NCBI RefSeq assembly: GCF_963920485.1
Contig: NZ_OY986431.1
Span: forward strand, 1,178,001 to 1,242,000
From: Cyanobium usitatum str. Tous
GTDB taxonomy: Bacteria > Cyanobacteriota > Cyanobacteriia > PCC-6307 > Cyanobiaceae
DNA length: 64,000 bases
Reading direction: 5' to 3'
Below, one piece after another: positions 1 through 8,854 of the stretch. Position numbers and translations under genes: made by a program. Below the pieces are notes generated by a model, which saw only the letters and a list, made by a program, of their open reading frames with translations, was not told where the DNA came from and searched no databases. Each line of letters begins with the position of its first letter. The stretch's first letter is position 1.

Positions 1-78
1 GATGGCTGTCCACTGCGCATGTGCGGCGCCGAGGCCGGCGTGATCCAGCTGCCTGATTACAACGGCACGCCGCGTTGA
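1..78 (+). CDS. C-terminal end of an unidentified gene (cut by window edge)
   Basis: Only the last 25 codons are present, read in frame from base 1 to a TGA at 76-78. The tail contains two cysteines five residues apart (CPLRMC) and ends in a short polar segment. I do not recognise the family from so little. It is followed by a terminator-like hairpin, which suggests that its transcript ends before clpB. Confidence 0.45.
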   Translation, partial: DGCPLRMCGAEAGVIQLPDYNGTPR

Positions 79-98
79 CGGTTTCCCACTAGCTCTAG

Positions 99-128
99 GG
101 AGGACCGAATCAATCCGTTCGGTTCTCC
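99..128 (+). terminator. Hairpin between upstream gene and clpB
   Basis: An 11-bp inverted repeat (arms 99-109 and 118-128, one G-U wobble, 8-nt loop) lies 21 bases after the upstream stop codon. A T-rich tail is weak, so it is a terminator candidate rather than a textbook one. It is not a CIRCE element: the arm sequence GGAGGACCGAA does not match the TTAGCACTC arms of HrcA operators. Confidence 0.45.
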
Positions 129-191
129 TCGCTGCTGGATTGAGACAACGGACATACGGTTGATCGAGCAGCTCAAAGGAGGCAAGTGGCC

Positions 192-2822
192 ATGCATCCC
201 ACCGCCGAACTTTTCACCGAGAAAGCCTGGGCCTCCGTGGTGGCGGCCCAGCAACTGGCGCAGCAGCGGCGTCAGCAGCAGATGGAAAGCGAGCATCTGC
301 TCGCCGCCCTACTAAGCCAGCAGGGCTTGGCCGGCCGCATTCTGGAAAAGGCCGGCGTAGATGTGGGCACCCTCAGTCAGAAGGTTGAGGCCTGGATCCT
401 CGCTCAGCCAAGCCTTAGTGCGCCCCCCGATAACGTCTATCTCGGCAAGGGGCTCAATACCGTTCTTGACCAGGCCCAGGAGCTCAAACAGTCCTACGGC
501 GACAGCTACATCGCTATTGAGCACCTGCTTCTGGCCCTAGCGATCGACGACCGCTGCGGCAAGCAATTGCTATCTCAAGCTGGCACAAACACCAACAAAC
601 TCAAAGAAGCTGTACAGGCCATCCGCGGATCCCAAAACGTGACCGATCAGAACCCAGAAGGCACCTATGAATCCCTGGAGAAATACGGCAGGGATCTCAC
701 GGCCGCTGCGCGCGAAGGCAAGCTCGATCCGGTGATAGGCCGCGATGAAGAAATCCGCCGCACGATCCAGATCCTCAGCCGCCGCACCAAGAACAACCCG
801 GTGCTGATCGGCGAGCCCGGTGTGGGCAAAACCGCGATCGTCGAGGGCCTGGCCCAGCGCATCGTCAATGGCGATGTGCCCCAGGCGCTGCAGAACCGCC
901 AGCTCGTGTCGCTGGATATGGGGGCCCTGATCGCAGGTGCCAAATACCGCGGTGAGTTTGAGGAGCGGCTCAAGGCCGTGCTCAAGGAGGTCACAGCCTC
1001 CGAGGGCCAGATTGTGCTGTTCATCGACGAGATCCACACGGTGGTGGGGGCAGGCGCCAGCGGCGGTGCCATGGATGCAAGCAACCTGCTCAAGCCGATG
1101 CTGGCCAGAGGTGAACTGCGCTGCATCGGCGCCACCACCCTCGATGAGCACCGCCAGCACATCGAGAAGGATCCGGCCCTGGAGCGGCGCTTCCAGCAGG
1201 TGTTCGTGGATCAACCCACGGTGGAAGACACCATTTCAATCCTGCGGGGCCTGAAAGAGCGCTACGAGGTGCACCACGGCGTACGCATCGCCGACAACGC
1301 CCTGGTGGCAGCTGCCGTGCTCTCCAGCCGATACATCGCCGATCGCTTCTTACCAGACAAGGCAATCGATCTGATGGACGAATCGGCCGCCCGCCTAAAG
1401 ATGGAGATCACCTCCAAGCCGGAGCAGATCGACGAGCTCGATCGCCGCATCCTGCAGCTGGAGATGGAAAAGTTGTCTCTGGGGCGCGAATCCGACCCTG
1501 CCAGCAAGGATCGGCTTGAGCGACTGGAGAAGGAGCTGGCCGATCTAAGCGAACAGCAGAGCACCCTCAATGCCCAATGGCAGGCAGAAAAGAGCTCCAT
1601 CGATGAGCTGGGCGCCATCAAAGAGGAGATCGAGCAGGTGCAGCTGCAGGTGGAGCAGGCCAAGCGCAACTACGACCTCAACAAGGCCGCTGAGCTCGAA
1701 TACGGCACCCTGGCCGAGCTGCATAAGAAACTTGCAGCCAAAGAAGAGGCACTTAATGCCAGCGGCAGCGATAAGACCATGCTGCGCGAAGAGGTCACCG
1801 AAGACGACATCGCCGAGGTGATCGCCAAATGGACCGGCATCCCCGTGGCCAAGTTGGTCCAAAGCGAGATGGCGAAGCTGCTGCACCTGGAGGAGGAGCT
1901 GCACACCCGTGTGATCGGTCAGGCCCAGGCGGTCACAGCAGTAGCCGATGCAATTCAGCGATCAAGAGCAGGTCTGAGCGATCCCAACCGGCCAATCGCA
2001 AGCTTCCTGTTCCTTGGCCCCACGGGTGTGGGAAAAACGGAGCTCTCCAAGGCCCTGGCGGCCCAGCTGTTCGATTCCGAGGAGTCAATGGTGCGCATCG
2101 ACATGAGCGAATACATGGAGAAGCACGCCGTGAGCCGCCTGATTGGAGCCCCTCCGGGCTACGTGGGCTACGAGGAGGGCGGCCAGCTCACCGAAGCCGT
2201 GCGGCGCCGGCCTTACGCCGTGATCCTGTTCGACGAGGTGGAGAAGGCCCACCCCGACGTGTTCAACGTGATGCTGCAGATCCTCGATGATGGCCGCGTC
2301 ACCGATGGCCAGGGGCGCACGGTGGACTTCACCAACACGGTGCTGATCCTCACCAGCAACATCGGCAGCGCCTCGATCCTTGATCTGGCAGGAGATCCGG
2401 CCCGGCACGGCGAGATGGAAGCCCGGGTGAATGAGGCCCTGCGCAGCCACTTCCGCCCCGAGTTCCTCAACCGCCTGGATGAATCGATCATCTTCCACAG
2501 CCTCAGGCAAGAGGAATTGCGCGAGATCGTGGAGCTGCAGGTGCAGCGGCTGGCCAGGCGGCTGGAGGACAAAAAACTGGGGCTGCAGCTCAACGCCGAT
2601 GCCCTCGACTGGCTTGCCGGTGTGGGCTACGACCCGGTGTATGGCGCCCGTCCACTCAAGCGCGCCATCCAGCGCGAGCTGGAAACCCCGATCGCCAAGG
2701 GCATCCTGGGAGGCCAGTTCACCGGGGGCCACACGATCACGGTCGATGTTGCAACCGAAGGCGAGGCGCGCAAGTTGCGCTTCCAGCAAAGTGAGCCAGC
2801 CAAGTTACCCGTGCTGGTGTAG
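192..2822 (+). CDS. clpB: ATP-dependent chaperone ClpB (disaggregase)
   Basis: An 876-residue Hsp100/ClpB ATPase, the full length for the family. Known role: hexamers thread aggregated proteins through a central pore, working with DnaK. Seen in order: the N-terminal Clp repeat domain (about 1-150), the first AAA+ domain with Walker A GEPGVGKT and Walker B VLFIDEIH, the charged coiled-coil middle domain (about 410-530) that separates ClpB from ClpA/ClpC, the second AAA+ domain with [12 protein letters not shown] and [11 protein letters not shown], and the C-terminal D2-small domain. A GTG at 186 is in frame, but AAAGGAGG at 175-182 is correctly spaced only for the ATG at 192. It converges with the HIT gene and their 3' ends overlap by 18 bases. 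No heat-shock operator was recognised upstream. Confidence 0.97.
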   Translation: MHPTAELFTEKAWASVVAAQQLAQQRRQQQMESEHLLAALLSQQGLAGRILEKAGVDVGTLSQKVEAWILAQPSLSAPPDNVYLGKGLNTVLDQAQELKQSYGDSYIAIEHLLLALAIDDRCGKQLLSQAGTNTNKLKEAVQAIRGSQNVTDQNPEGTYESLEKYGRDLTAAAREGKLDPVIGRDEEIRRTIQILSRRTKNNPVLIGEPGVGKTAIVEGLAQRIVNGDVPQALQNRQLVSLDMGALIAGAKYRGEFEERLKAVLKEVTASEGQIVLFIDEIHTVVGAGASGGAMDASNLLKPMLARGELRCIGATTLDEHRQHIEKDPALERRFQQVFVDQPTVEDTISILRGLKERYEVHHGVRIADNALVAAAVLSSRYIADRFLPDKAIDLMDESAARLKMEITSKPEQIDELDRRILQLEMEKLSLGRESDPASKDRLERLEKELADLSEQQSTLNAQWQAEKSSIDELGAIKEEIEQVQLQVEQAKRNYDLNKAAELEYGTLAELHKKLAAKEEALNASGSDKTMLREEVTEDDIAEVIAKWTGIPVAKLVQSEMAKLLHLEEELHTRVIGQAQAVTAVADAIQRSRAGLSDPNRPIASFLFLGPTGVGKTELSKALAAQLFDSEESMVRIDMSEYMEKHAVSRLIGAPPGYVGYEEGGQLTEAVRRRPYAVILFDEVEKAHPDVFNVMLQILDDGRVTDGQGRTVDFTNTVLILTSNIGSASILDLAGDPARHGEMEARVNEALRSHFRPEFLNRLDESIIFHSLRQEELREIVELQVQRLARRLEDKKLGLQLNADALDWLAGVGYDPVYGARPLKRAIQRELETPIAKGILGGQFTGGHTITVDVATEGEARKLRFQQSEPAKLPVLV

Positions 2823-3284
2823 TTCATCCAAAAGCTGGTGCGAGAAACTGTGGCGGGCCCGGGTCACCAGGTCCGTCACCTGCTCAGGCGCTGCGGGTAG
2901 CAACTCTCCAGCTGCCACCGCCCGGTAGTGATCTGCCACCAACCAGGCGCTGGTGCGGGGATCGCCAGCAAAGCGGGGAATTAAGTGGAGGTGCAAATGG
3001 GGCGCACCTTCGCCAAAAGCAATCGCATAAACCCTGTCGCAGCCGGTTTGTTCCTTGAGCAGGGCGCTGGCATAGCGAACTGCAAGCCCCCAGGCGGCTG
3101 CCTCCTTGTCGTTGAAATCAGCCGGGCCCGCTACATGGCGAAGACTATCTAGGAGCAACCAACCAACCAGGGGCGCGGGGTCGGGATGGTGGCGCAGCAG
3201 CCATAGCGAACCTCGGCCTATTTCGTAGGCGTCACGCGCTGCGGGGTCGTCATGAAGGCTGCAGATGGGACAGGGCCTGGTCAT
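2805..3284 (-). CDS. HIT-family nucleotide-binding protein
   Basis: A 159-residue protein with the histidine-triad motif HLHLHLIP at about residues 96-103. HIT enzymes hydrolyse or transfer nucleotides at the alpha phosphate, using the middle histidine as nucleophile. The N-terminus has a CPIC pair that often binds zinc in HIT proteins. Substrate cannot be told from sequence. It is transcribed toward clpB and overlaps its last 18 bases. It follows the YjbQ-family gene on the same strand with a 24-base gap, so the two may be cotranscribed. Confidence 0.85.
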   Translation of the reverse strand: MTRPCPICSLHDDPAARDAYEIGRGSLWLLRHHPDPAPLVGWLLLDSLRHVAGPADFNDKEAAAWGLAVRYASALLKEQTGCDRVYAIAFGEGAPHLHLHLIPRFAGDPRTSAWLVADHYRAVAAGELLPAAPEQVTDLVTRARHSFSHQLLDELHQHG

Positions 3285-3308
3285 GGATCGCTGGAAAAGG
3301 ACGTGGCC

Positions 3309-3761
3309 CTAAGAACCCAATAGGTGGACTGTTAGCAACCGCTCGCTGCCCCTCCTGCGATGCTCCCACAGATAGACCGCCTGCCAGGTACCAAGCAACA
3401 GACGGCCAGCCTCAAACGAAAGGCTGAGCTGACTGGTGGTGAGGGCCGTACGGATGTGGGCCGGCATGTCATCTGAGCCTTCATCAGCGTGTACGTAGGG
3501 GCGCAGTTCACCCCGGCCACTAACCGGACGGATGCCCTCCTCCGGCACCAGGGCGCGCAGGTAGCTGGAGAGGTCACGCAATACGCGTGGGTCGGCGTTT
3601 TCGTTGATGGTCAGGCTGCAGGAGGTGTGCAGACACACCAGATTGAGCAGCCCCTGCTCCATGCCGCTAGAGGCCAAAGCGGCATTGAGTCGGCCGGTGA
3701 GATCGGTAAAGCCCTCACCTGGGGTCACCACCCTCAGGGTCTCAAGGCTTTGGCGAAGCAT
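3309..3761 (-). CDS. YjbQ/UPF0047 family protein
   Basis: A small beta-barrel protein of about 150 residues of the YjbQ (UPF0047) family. Family hallmarks visible are TGRLN near the N-terminus, LHTSCSLTINENADP, the histidine-bearing YVHADEGSDDMPAHI and the C-terminal LGTWQAVYLWEHR. Some members are described as having weak thiamine-phosphate synthase activity, but the physiological role is unsettled. Start choice is uncertain: an in-frame GTG at 3782 would add seven residues (MDTWSFC). I prefer the ATG at 3761 because family members begin close to that point. Confidence 0.85.
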   Translation of the reverse strand: MLRQSLETLRVVTPGEGFTDLTGRLNAALASSGMEQGLLNLVCLHTSCSLTINENADPRVLRDLSSYLRALVPEEGIRPVSGRGELRPYVHADEGSDDMPAHIRTALTTSQLSLSFEAGRLLLGTWQAVYLWEHRRRGSERLLTVHLLGS

Positions 3762-3803
3762 GCAGAATGACCAGGTATCCACTCCTGCCTAGCACCGGCT
3801 GCC

Positions 3804-4043
3804 ATGCGCATATTGCTGTCCCTGTTGATCGTGTTGCCGGGCCTGGCATTGACTGCCCCAGCCGCCCAAGCCCAGCGCCAGGTTCCAAAAATCGGCGACA
3901 TCTGCCCAATGGGGTATGTAGACATGCTGAATGGCAAATGCAGCACCCTGGGACTGATGACCTACACGGTGCAACCCACCAACGGAGAAGCCTGCCCGAC
4001 AGGTTGGATGAATGTGGGTGGAAACTACTGCCGCAAAAAGTGA
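3804..4043 (+). CDS. Small secreted cysteine-containing protein
   Basis: A 79-residue protein with a clear signal peptide (residues 1-23, hydrophobic core LLSLLIVLPGLALTA, cleavage near AQA-QR). The mature part of about 56 residues has four cysteines arranged as two similar halves, each with a C-P-x-G-(W/Y) pattern, likely two disulfides. Function unknown. The stop codon overlaps the GTG start of the thiol-disulfide-like gene downstream, suggesting translational coupling and possibly a related role. It diverges from the YjbQ gene, with only about 40 bases between them for promoters. Confidence 0.7.
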   Translation: MRILLSLLIVLPGLALTAPAAQAQRQVPKIGDICPMGYVDMLNGKCSTLGLMTYTVQPTNGEACPTGWMNVGGNYCRKK

Positions 4044-4498
4044 GTCCCACCGCTTGCGACAGACATTTGAACGCAGCCGATTTTCCAGCACTCACCCTTC
4101 TCTTCGACGGGGGTTGCCCCCTCTGCCTGCGGGAAGTGGAGCTACTGGGTCGCAAAGACCGGCAGCGCCATGGGGAGCGACTGAAACTCGACTTCGTGGA
4201 CATCGATCAGGCCGACTACAACCCAGATAGCTACGCCGGCATCAGCTACAGAGAAGCTATGGGTCGCATCCACGCCATTGATGCCAGTGGTGCAGTTCTG
4301 CGTGATGTCGAAGTGTTTAGACGGGCCTACGAACTGATCGGCTTGGGGTGGCTCTATGCCCCAACCCAGTGGCCACTACTCCGTCCCATGACAAACCTTG
4401 CCTATGGCATTTGGGCAGATATGCGGCTGCGGATCACAGGACGACCGAGCTTGGAAAGACTCTGTCAAGGGCGCAAGGATATTTGTCGCCGCAACTAA
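4040..4498 (+). CDS. DCC1-like thiol-disulfide oxidoreductase (DUF393)
   Basis: A 152-residue DUF393/DCC protein. The family signature FDGGCPLC with a CxxC pair lies near residues 23-30, followed by a helix with REVELL; the second half has the usual RIHAIDASG and VEVFRRAYELIGLGW blocks. Members are predicted thioredoxin-fold enzymes, with few characterised. GTG at 4040 is chosen because it gives the expected N-terminus and overlaps the TGA of the secreted cysteine protein. The reading frame is open farther upstream, but that part is the shadow of the secreted protein gene. Confidence 0.8.
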   Translation: MSPTACDRHLNAADFPALTLLFDGGCPLCLREVELLGRKDRQRHGERLKLDFVDIDQADYNPDSYAGISYREAMGRIHAIDASGAVLRDVEVFRRAYELIGLGWLYAPTQWPLLRPMTNLAYGIWADMRLRITGRPSLERLCQGRKDICRRN

Positions 4499-4552
4499 CG
4501 CAGATGTAGTTGAGCTACTTGTAATCGACAGCCCTTGAACGGAATGAATCCG

Positions 4553-6100
4553 TTACTGAGCAACGGCCGTATCTCCCACAAAATCCAAGCAAAGCTGGTC
4601 TATAGGCGAATTGCCTCGCCGTCCTCTGCTGCTGGTGCGCAGACCAGAACGCCGAGAACCATGGCGCTGCTGGATGGCGTCGGCAGTTGCCGCAAAACCA
4701 TGCTGCTGCCGTAGGGCCCAGACTCGCTCGCGGGCGACTGCGGCCGCCGTATGCCAATCGATCAGCGGCAGCGGGTAGGAGCGAGCGATCTCGATGCCAA
4801 GCCGGGCCTGGCTGCGGCCATCCATGGTCCAGGGGGTGTGCAAATACACCGGTGGAACCGCCGCCAGCTCGGGCAGCCAGCGGCGGATGAACACACCCTC
4901 GGGGTCGTGGTCTAGACCCTGCTTTAGCGGGTTGTATATGCGGATCGTATTGATGCCGGTGGTGCCAGATTGCATCTGACACTGGCTCCAGTGAATGCCA
5001 GGTTCATAGTCGACGAATTGGCGGGCGAGATGTACACCGCTCTCACGCCATGGAATCCACAACTGATAGCTGGCCACGGACAGCAGCATCGCCCGCATAC
5101 GGAAATTCAGCCAACCGGTTTCGTTCAGAGAGCGCATGCAAGCATCCACAAAAGGAAGGCCCGTGCGCCCCTCTGCCCAGGCTGCCAAACGCTCATGGTT
5201 ACTTTCGCGCAGTCCGGCAGTGAGGTGATGGAGCTCGCTGTATTCCAAGCTCGGCTGGCATTCCAACTTCTGGATGAAATGGCAATGCCAATGCAGGCGC
5301 TCATCAAAGCGCTGCAAGGAGCGCCGCCAGGGGGCCACCGCAAGAGCCTGGCGGCGTAGGCGGCTTTTTTGCACTACCTCACGCATCGACAAGCTGCCCC
5401 AGCTGAGATGGGGCGAAAGGCGCGAGCAGCTGACGTCGGCCGTATTGGGGCTAGACAACCCCGATTGGTAGGAGCGGCTGCGCTGATCCAAGAAGGAAGC
5501 GAGGGTTATCAAGCCCTGGGCTCGCCCCCCCTTTTGCCGACCAGGGCAGTAATCGGTCTCCAGTCCCAGCTCTGCTGCCATAGGCAGGGCGCCGGGGTCG
5601 AGCCGGGGCAGCGGGGTAAGTCGGGGCGGCGCGGCGCTCAACTCCTCAGCCATGCGCTGCTCCCAGCGCTTTGCCCAACCCGTTCGCCTGCTGAGCCGCC
5701 GGATGACACCGAACTGGGGAATCTCCTGCCACTCAATGCCGTGCTGGCGGGCCCAGTCAGCGACACGCCGGTCGCGGGCGTAGGTCCAGCCGTTGCCAGT
5801 CTCCTCGTGACTCCACAAGCCAGCTACACCAAACTGTCGATGGGCCCGCTCCAGCACCTGCTCAATCGCACCGATGCGCACCACAAGTGGTTGGCCGAGG
5901 CCGCCAAGGGCCGCGCGCAGCTCTACTAGGCATTCGCGGCAAAATTCCCACTGCCGAGCGGAGCTGTCTGGCTGGCGCCACAGGTCTGGCTCCACCACAA
6001 AGAGTGGCAGCACTGGTCCCCGCAGCGACGCCTCTAGTAAAGGTCTGTGATCGAAGCTGCGAAGATCGCGCTTGAACCAAACGATTTGCAGCGGCCCCAT
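4553..6100 (-). CDS. Photolyase/cryptochrome-family flavoprotein
   Basis: A 515-residue member of the cryptochrome/photolyase family. The N-terminal alpha/beta photolyase domain begins QIVWFKRDLRSFDHRPL. The C-terminal FAD-binding helical domain contains RSYQSGLSSPNTA, the stretch WGSLSMREV, GLPFVDACMRSLNETGWLNFRMR and HWSQCQMQSGTTGINT. Typical enzymes repair UV-induced pyrimidine dimers by light-driven electron transfer; cryptochromes of the same fold are light sensors. Which one this is cannot be settled by eye; the overall pattern looks like the bacterial FAD-binding group often annotated as photolyase. The last 40 residues are basic and poorly conserved. No LexA-type box was seen upstream. 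Confidence 0.88.
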   Translation of the reverse strand: MGPLQIVWFKRDLRSFDHRPLLEASLRGPVLPLFVVEPDLWRQPDSSARQWEFCRECLVELRAALGGLGQPLVVRIGAIEQVLERAHRQFGVAGLWSHEETGNGWTYARDRRVADWARQHGIEWQEIPQFGVIRRLSRRTGWAKRWEQRMAEELSAAPPRLTPLPRLDPGALPMAAELGLETDYCPGRQKGGRAQGLITLASFLDQRSRSYQSGLSSPNTADVSCSRLSPHLSWGSLSMREVVQKSRLRRQALAVAPWRRSLQRFDERLHWHCHFIQKLECQPSLEYSELHHLTAGLRESNHERLAAWAEGRTGLPFVDACMRSLNETGWLNFRMRAMLLSVASYQLWIPWRESGVHLARQFVDYEPGIHWSQCQMQSGTTGINTIRIYNPLKQGLDHDPEGVFIRRWLPELAAVPPVYLHTPWTMDGRSQARLGIEIARSYPLPLIDWHTAAAVARERVWALRQQHGFAATADAIQQRHGSRRSGLRTSSRGRRGNSPIDQLCLDFVGDTAVAQ

Positions 6101-6286
6101 GGCGCGAGAGGCAAAATCCGCAAAATTAGTTTAGTCAATCTGGAGCTAGCCAGGCGGCCCAACCTGGTTACGGTGGCAGCATGAATGCTCTACAAGCATT
6201 GATCCTGGGGGTTTCCGCAACGATGGGGTGGCAGCCTCAATCGCTCGATTCCTGCCTATCTCCAATCTCCCCCACCTGAGCCAGCG

Positions 6287-6721
6287 ATGATCAACCTGCT
6301 ACAGCATCTGGCCGTAGTGCTGAGCCTTGCCCTGTTTCACTTCGTTGGTCCGGTACCGATCGAACTGGGCGTGCACGACGGTGCCCTGGCCCCTTGTCCC
6401 ACGCCAGCTCACTGCGCGAGGGCGGACTGGCCTATCCAGCAGAGCGGGGGCGATACTCCCCAAAGCGCCCTCGAAAGCCTGATTCCCGTGATTGAAGCGA
6501 TGGGGGGCGCCGAGATTGTGGAGCGAACTGAGGGTTATCTGCACGCAACCGCAACTAGCGCCCTGTTTGGCTTCGTCGACGATCTAGAGCTACATGCCGA
6601 CAATGAGCAGGCAATTCTCCAAGTTCGATCCGTCTCGCGGCTTGGCGATTCAGATCTGGGAGTCAACAGCAAACGCCTAGAGATCTTGCGCCGAGCGCTG
6701 AAACCAGCACCACAGGTGTGA
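6287..6721 (+). CDS. DUF1499 family protein with N-terminal membrane or signal segment
   Basis: A 144-residue protein. Residues 1-20 are hydrophobic (signal peptide or anchor). The rest matches the DUF1499 pattern: paired cysteines in an LAPCP...HC segment, then YLHATATSALFGFVDDLELHAD and VRSVSRLGDSDLGVNSKRLEILR. DUF1499 is widespread in cyanobacteria and plastids with no established function. Its 3' end meets the small minus-strand gene at 6724 with a two-base gap. Confidence 0.82.
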   Translation: MINLLQHLAVVLSLALFHFVGPVPIELGVHDGALAPCPTPAHCARADWPIQQSGGDTPQSALESLIPVIEAMGGAEIVERTEGYLHATATSALFGFVDDLELHADNEQAILQVRSVSRLGDSDLGVNSKRLEILRRALKPAPQV

Positions 6722-6723
6722 AA

Positions 6724-6933
6724 TCAGCTGGCCCGGCGTCCCCAGCGCTGCTGGACACCTAGCAGCAGCGATTGTTGGATCTGCCAAAGGAAGTCATGAA
6801 GGCGTTGCTGTCTGGCAGCAGAGCGGGGCAAATGGTCCGAAAAAGCTCCGGCGTGGCAGAGATCAACCAACAGGCCAACCTCCTCGGAGCTGAGGCAGAT
6901 CAGATGCTGATCGCCGTGACGAGAAACCTTCAT
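6724..6933 (-). CDS. Small conserved-looking protein, paralogue A
   Basis: A 69-residue protein with no membrane segment. Its first half (M-K-V-S-R, then HLICLSSEEVGLLVDLC) matches the neighbouring gene at 6956-7183 (M-R-I-T-R, then HLIALTASEASRLVDAC). The two start the same way and share a Leu-rich helical tail, so they are tandem paralogues. The spacing (22 bases, same strand) fits one operon. I do not recognise a named family. Confidence 0.6.
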   Translation of the reverse strand: MKVSRHGDQHLICLSSEEVGLLVDLCHAGAFSDHLPRSAARQQRLHDFLWQIQQSLLLGVQQRWGRRAS

Positions 6934-6955
6934 CGCAAGCCGACTCTGATTTTAT

Positions 6956-7183
6956 TCAACAGGGAGGCGTTGAGGGGTGCTTTTGGGCGGGCTTTGGTGT
7001 TTCAGCGGCTGACTTCAAGCCGTCAAACAACTGGCCAAGCAGAGTTGCCATATCAGGAGGCAGTGCCGCCTGGGGAGCAGCCTCAGAAGCCAGTACCAAC
7101 AAGGCACAGGCATCAACCAAACGGGAGGCCTCTGATGCCGTTAGGGCGATCAGATGTTCAGAATTGCACCGCGTAATTCGCAT
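6956..7183 (-). CDS. Small conserved-looking protein, paralogue B
   Basis: A 75-residue protein, the upstream member of the tandem pair. It shares the N-terminal HLI-x-L-x(3)-E-x(3)-LVD-x-C pattern with the next gene. The C-terminus is proline- and lysine-rich (PKPAQKHPSTPPC) and absent from the other copy. Function unknown. Conservation between the two copies is the main argument that both are real. Confidence 0.6.
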   Translation of the reverse strand: MRITRCNSEHLIALTASEASRLVDACALLVLASEAAPQAALPPDMATLLGQLFDGLKSAAETPKPAQKHPSTPPC

Positions 7184-7257
7184 ACAGCTGCGTCCTTACC
7201 AGTTAAACGGTACTCCGTAAAGGGGTTGCGTGTGATCGAGCACTCCAAATGGCTGAA

Positions 7258-7821
7258 TCAAGGGTTCAGCAGCTGTTCAGACCAGGCCCCAGAGGCGCTC
7301 CAGCGCCTGCGCCGGTGGGGTTGCCCGCCAAGTTCCAGCAACTCAACCTGATGCACCTCAAAGCTCAGCAGTTCAAAGTGGCTGGGCATGGGTGTGGTGT
7401 CGCCAAGTTCCTGGGGGAAAGCTGCCTCCAGCTCGAGGGGAATTCCTGGCTCAGGCCAGCCCCACAAAGCCCTAGCGGAGGGTGTGAGGCTTTGCCAATG
7501 GTGCTGCCGCTGGATCAGCAGCTCCGCTGCAGGAAGCTGGCATCGCCTTGAGCGCAAGCGAAACTGGCTGCGTGCCCGAGGCAAAAGCCAGCAGATTTCC
7601 GCCTCTGGCAAATTTCGCAGCTCGCTGGCTTTCTCACTGCGACCATCAGTAAACAAATCCAGAACCGCTGGAGCTGACCAGCCCCTAAACACCAAGGTGC
7701 GCACCCTGGGGGTGCCATCGCAGGCGACAGTTGCAAGTTGTAGCCAGCGGCTATTGGAAGATCTGCCCTCCCTCTGCAGGGCAGCTCGCAAAATGGGGCG
7801 CCATGGGGGGAGAATATCCAT
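7258..7821 (-). CDS. Pyridoxamine 5'-phosphate oxidase-like FMN-binding protein
   Basis: About 187 residues with the split-barrel FMN-binding pattern of the PNPOx-like Alr4036 group: WLQLATVACDGTPRVRTLVFRGW, then DLFTDGRSEKASEL, AEICWLLPRARSQFRLRSR and the C-terminal FELLSFEVHQVELLEL followed by a basic RRRRW segment. Homologues are usually annotated as pyridoxamine-phosphate oxidase family. The true substrate may differ, as the classic PdxH C-terminal substrate residues are not obvious. An ATG at 7821 is preferred over a TTG four codons upstream. It is downstream of the DoxX gene on the same strand. Confidence 0.82.
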   Translation of the reverse strand: MDILPPWRPILRAALQREGRSSNSRWLQLATVACDGTPRVRTLVFRGWSAPAVLDLFTDGRSEKASELRNLPEAEICWLLPRARSQFRLRSRRCQLPAAELLIQRQHHWQSLTPSARALWGWPEPGIPLELEAAFPQELGDTTPMPSHFELLSFEVHQVELLELGGQPHRRRRWSASGAWSEQLLNP

Positions 7822-7851
7822 TATTAAGCCCAAGCAGAACAGCCAGCTGGT

Positions 7852-8541
7852 TCAGCGGTTTGAGTTGCTGGCTTTAATTGGCACGTAAGCAGGGGCCAAT
7901 CCTGAAATGCCAGCGGAGGGGGCAGAAGTCTCTGGCTTAATACGAACAACTGGCTTAAGGAGCAGACCCTTCAGCATGCCGGCATCAAATGAAAAGCGGC
8001 CAGGACCAACAAGTAAGAGGGCAAGGCTGCCGCCCAAATAAAGGACTACCAGCTCGAGCACATAAATGTTGAGCCCTGCGGTAAGGATGTGTTGGTAGGC
8101 GGCAACTGTCATAGTGCCGGTAAGGGCAAGAGCTCCAACTGGTGTCAGCAAGCCGAGAATCACCAACCAACTGCCGATCAGCTCAGAGAAGCCTGCGGCA
8201 TAAGCAAAAAACAAGGGAAATGGCAGGTGCAGAGATGCCACATAGATATTGGCAAATTGTTGCGGATCGGCAAGTTTTTCCTGGCCATGGTGAATCATCA
8301 TCACGCCGATAGCCAAGCGAAGCAGCAGCAGGCCGAGCGACGCAACCGCGCCTGGCTTCAGCACATAGGCCTCTAAACCGGAACGGATCCGTTGAGCCTG
8401 GCCAGTCGTGATCCATTGATCATTTGCAGGGCTCTGGGCGGCAGCCGGTTGATCAGCAGGGCGGCTGAGGGCGACAAACCAAAGAGCCATACAGGCAGCC
8501 AAGAAGCTTCCAAACAGCTCAAGAAGCAGGGGCGTGGACAT
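7852..8541 (-). CDS. DoxX family membrane protein
   Basis: A 229-residue membrane protein. An N-terminal hydrophobic helix is followed by a hydrophilic linker (about 25-65) and then four helices typical of DoxX: GLLLLRLAIGVMMIHHGQEKL, FAYAAGFSELIGSWLVILGLL, PVGALALTGTMTVAAYQHIL and YVLELVVLYLGGSLALLLVGPG. DoxX proteins are often linked to redox or thiol stress, but their function is not fixed. The 3' neighbour is the PNPOx-like gene, 30 bases away on the same strand. Confidence 0.85.
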   Translation of the reverse strand: MSTPLLLELFGSFLAACMALWFVALSRPADQPAAAQSPANDQWITTGQAQRIRSGLEAYVLKPGAVASLGLLLLRLAIGVMMIHHGQEKLADPQQFANIYVASLHLPFPLFFAYAAGFSELIGSWLVILGLLTPVGALALTGTMTVAAYQHILTAGLNIYVLELVVLYLGGSLALLLVGPGRFSFDAGMLKGLLLKPVVRIKPETSAPSAGISGLAPAYVPIKASNSNR

Positions 8542-8617
8542 GGTGAATTGATTGCTTCACCAATCTTGGCAAGCCAGATGAAGAAACGTGAAGCAGCCAG
8601 TTGGACCTGCCCAGGGC

Positions 8618-8779
8618 TTAGCCCAGCGCAACGGCGATCATGCGGGCGCTGGAGCGGTAAGCCAGTGTTTCACCCCCTAGGGTTCGGCCAAACGCCAATG
8701 CCTGCGTTTCCAGCCAACCCATTTGCTGGTGAAGCGACGCATCAGGGGCCGGAGCAGAAGCTGCCACGGAAATACCCAT
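8618..8779 (-). CDS. Candidate 53-residue protein
   Basis: An ATG at 8777-8779 opens a 53-codon frame in an otherwise empty gap between DoxX and the DUF2973-like gene. The C-terminal half (GWLETQALAFGRTLGG, then YRSSARMIAVALG) has the balanced helical composition of a real protein, and codon use is like that of the neighbours. No ribosome-binding site stands out and I know no homologue. It is offered as a candidate only. Confidence 0.4.
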   Translation of the reverse strand: MGISVAASAPAPDASLHQQMGWLETQALAFGRTLGGETLAYRSSARMIAVALG

Positions 8780-8854
8780 TTATCCCAGAGGATTTAAGAA
8801 GAAGGATAAGTTCCTTTTGAATGTTATCCGCTTACTACGCATTTATTACCAAAA

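Noticed and set aside
1-78. The left-edge gene as plastocyanin
   Set aside because: The tail lacks the copper-binding CxxxHxxxM end of plastocyanin.
90-191. CIRCE or other heat-shock operator before clpB
   Set aside because: The inverted repeat there does not match TTAGCACTC arms and is better read as a hairpin after the previous gene.
6181-6279. A 32-residue frame upstream of DUF1499
   Set aside because: Too short, without ribosome-binding site or recognisable character; an AATGCT/AGCATT inverted repeat there is also too short to interpret.
8392-8820. A long plus-strand frame opposite DoxX
   Set aside because: It is the complement of DoxX for most of its length; the DoxX helices are convincing.
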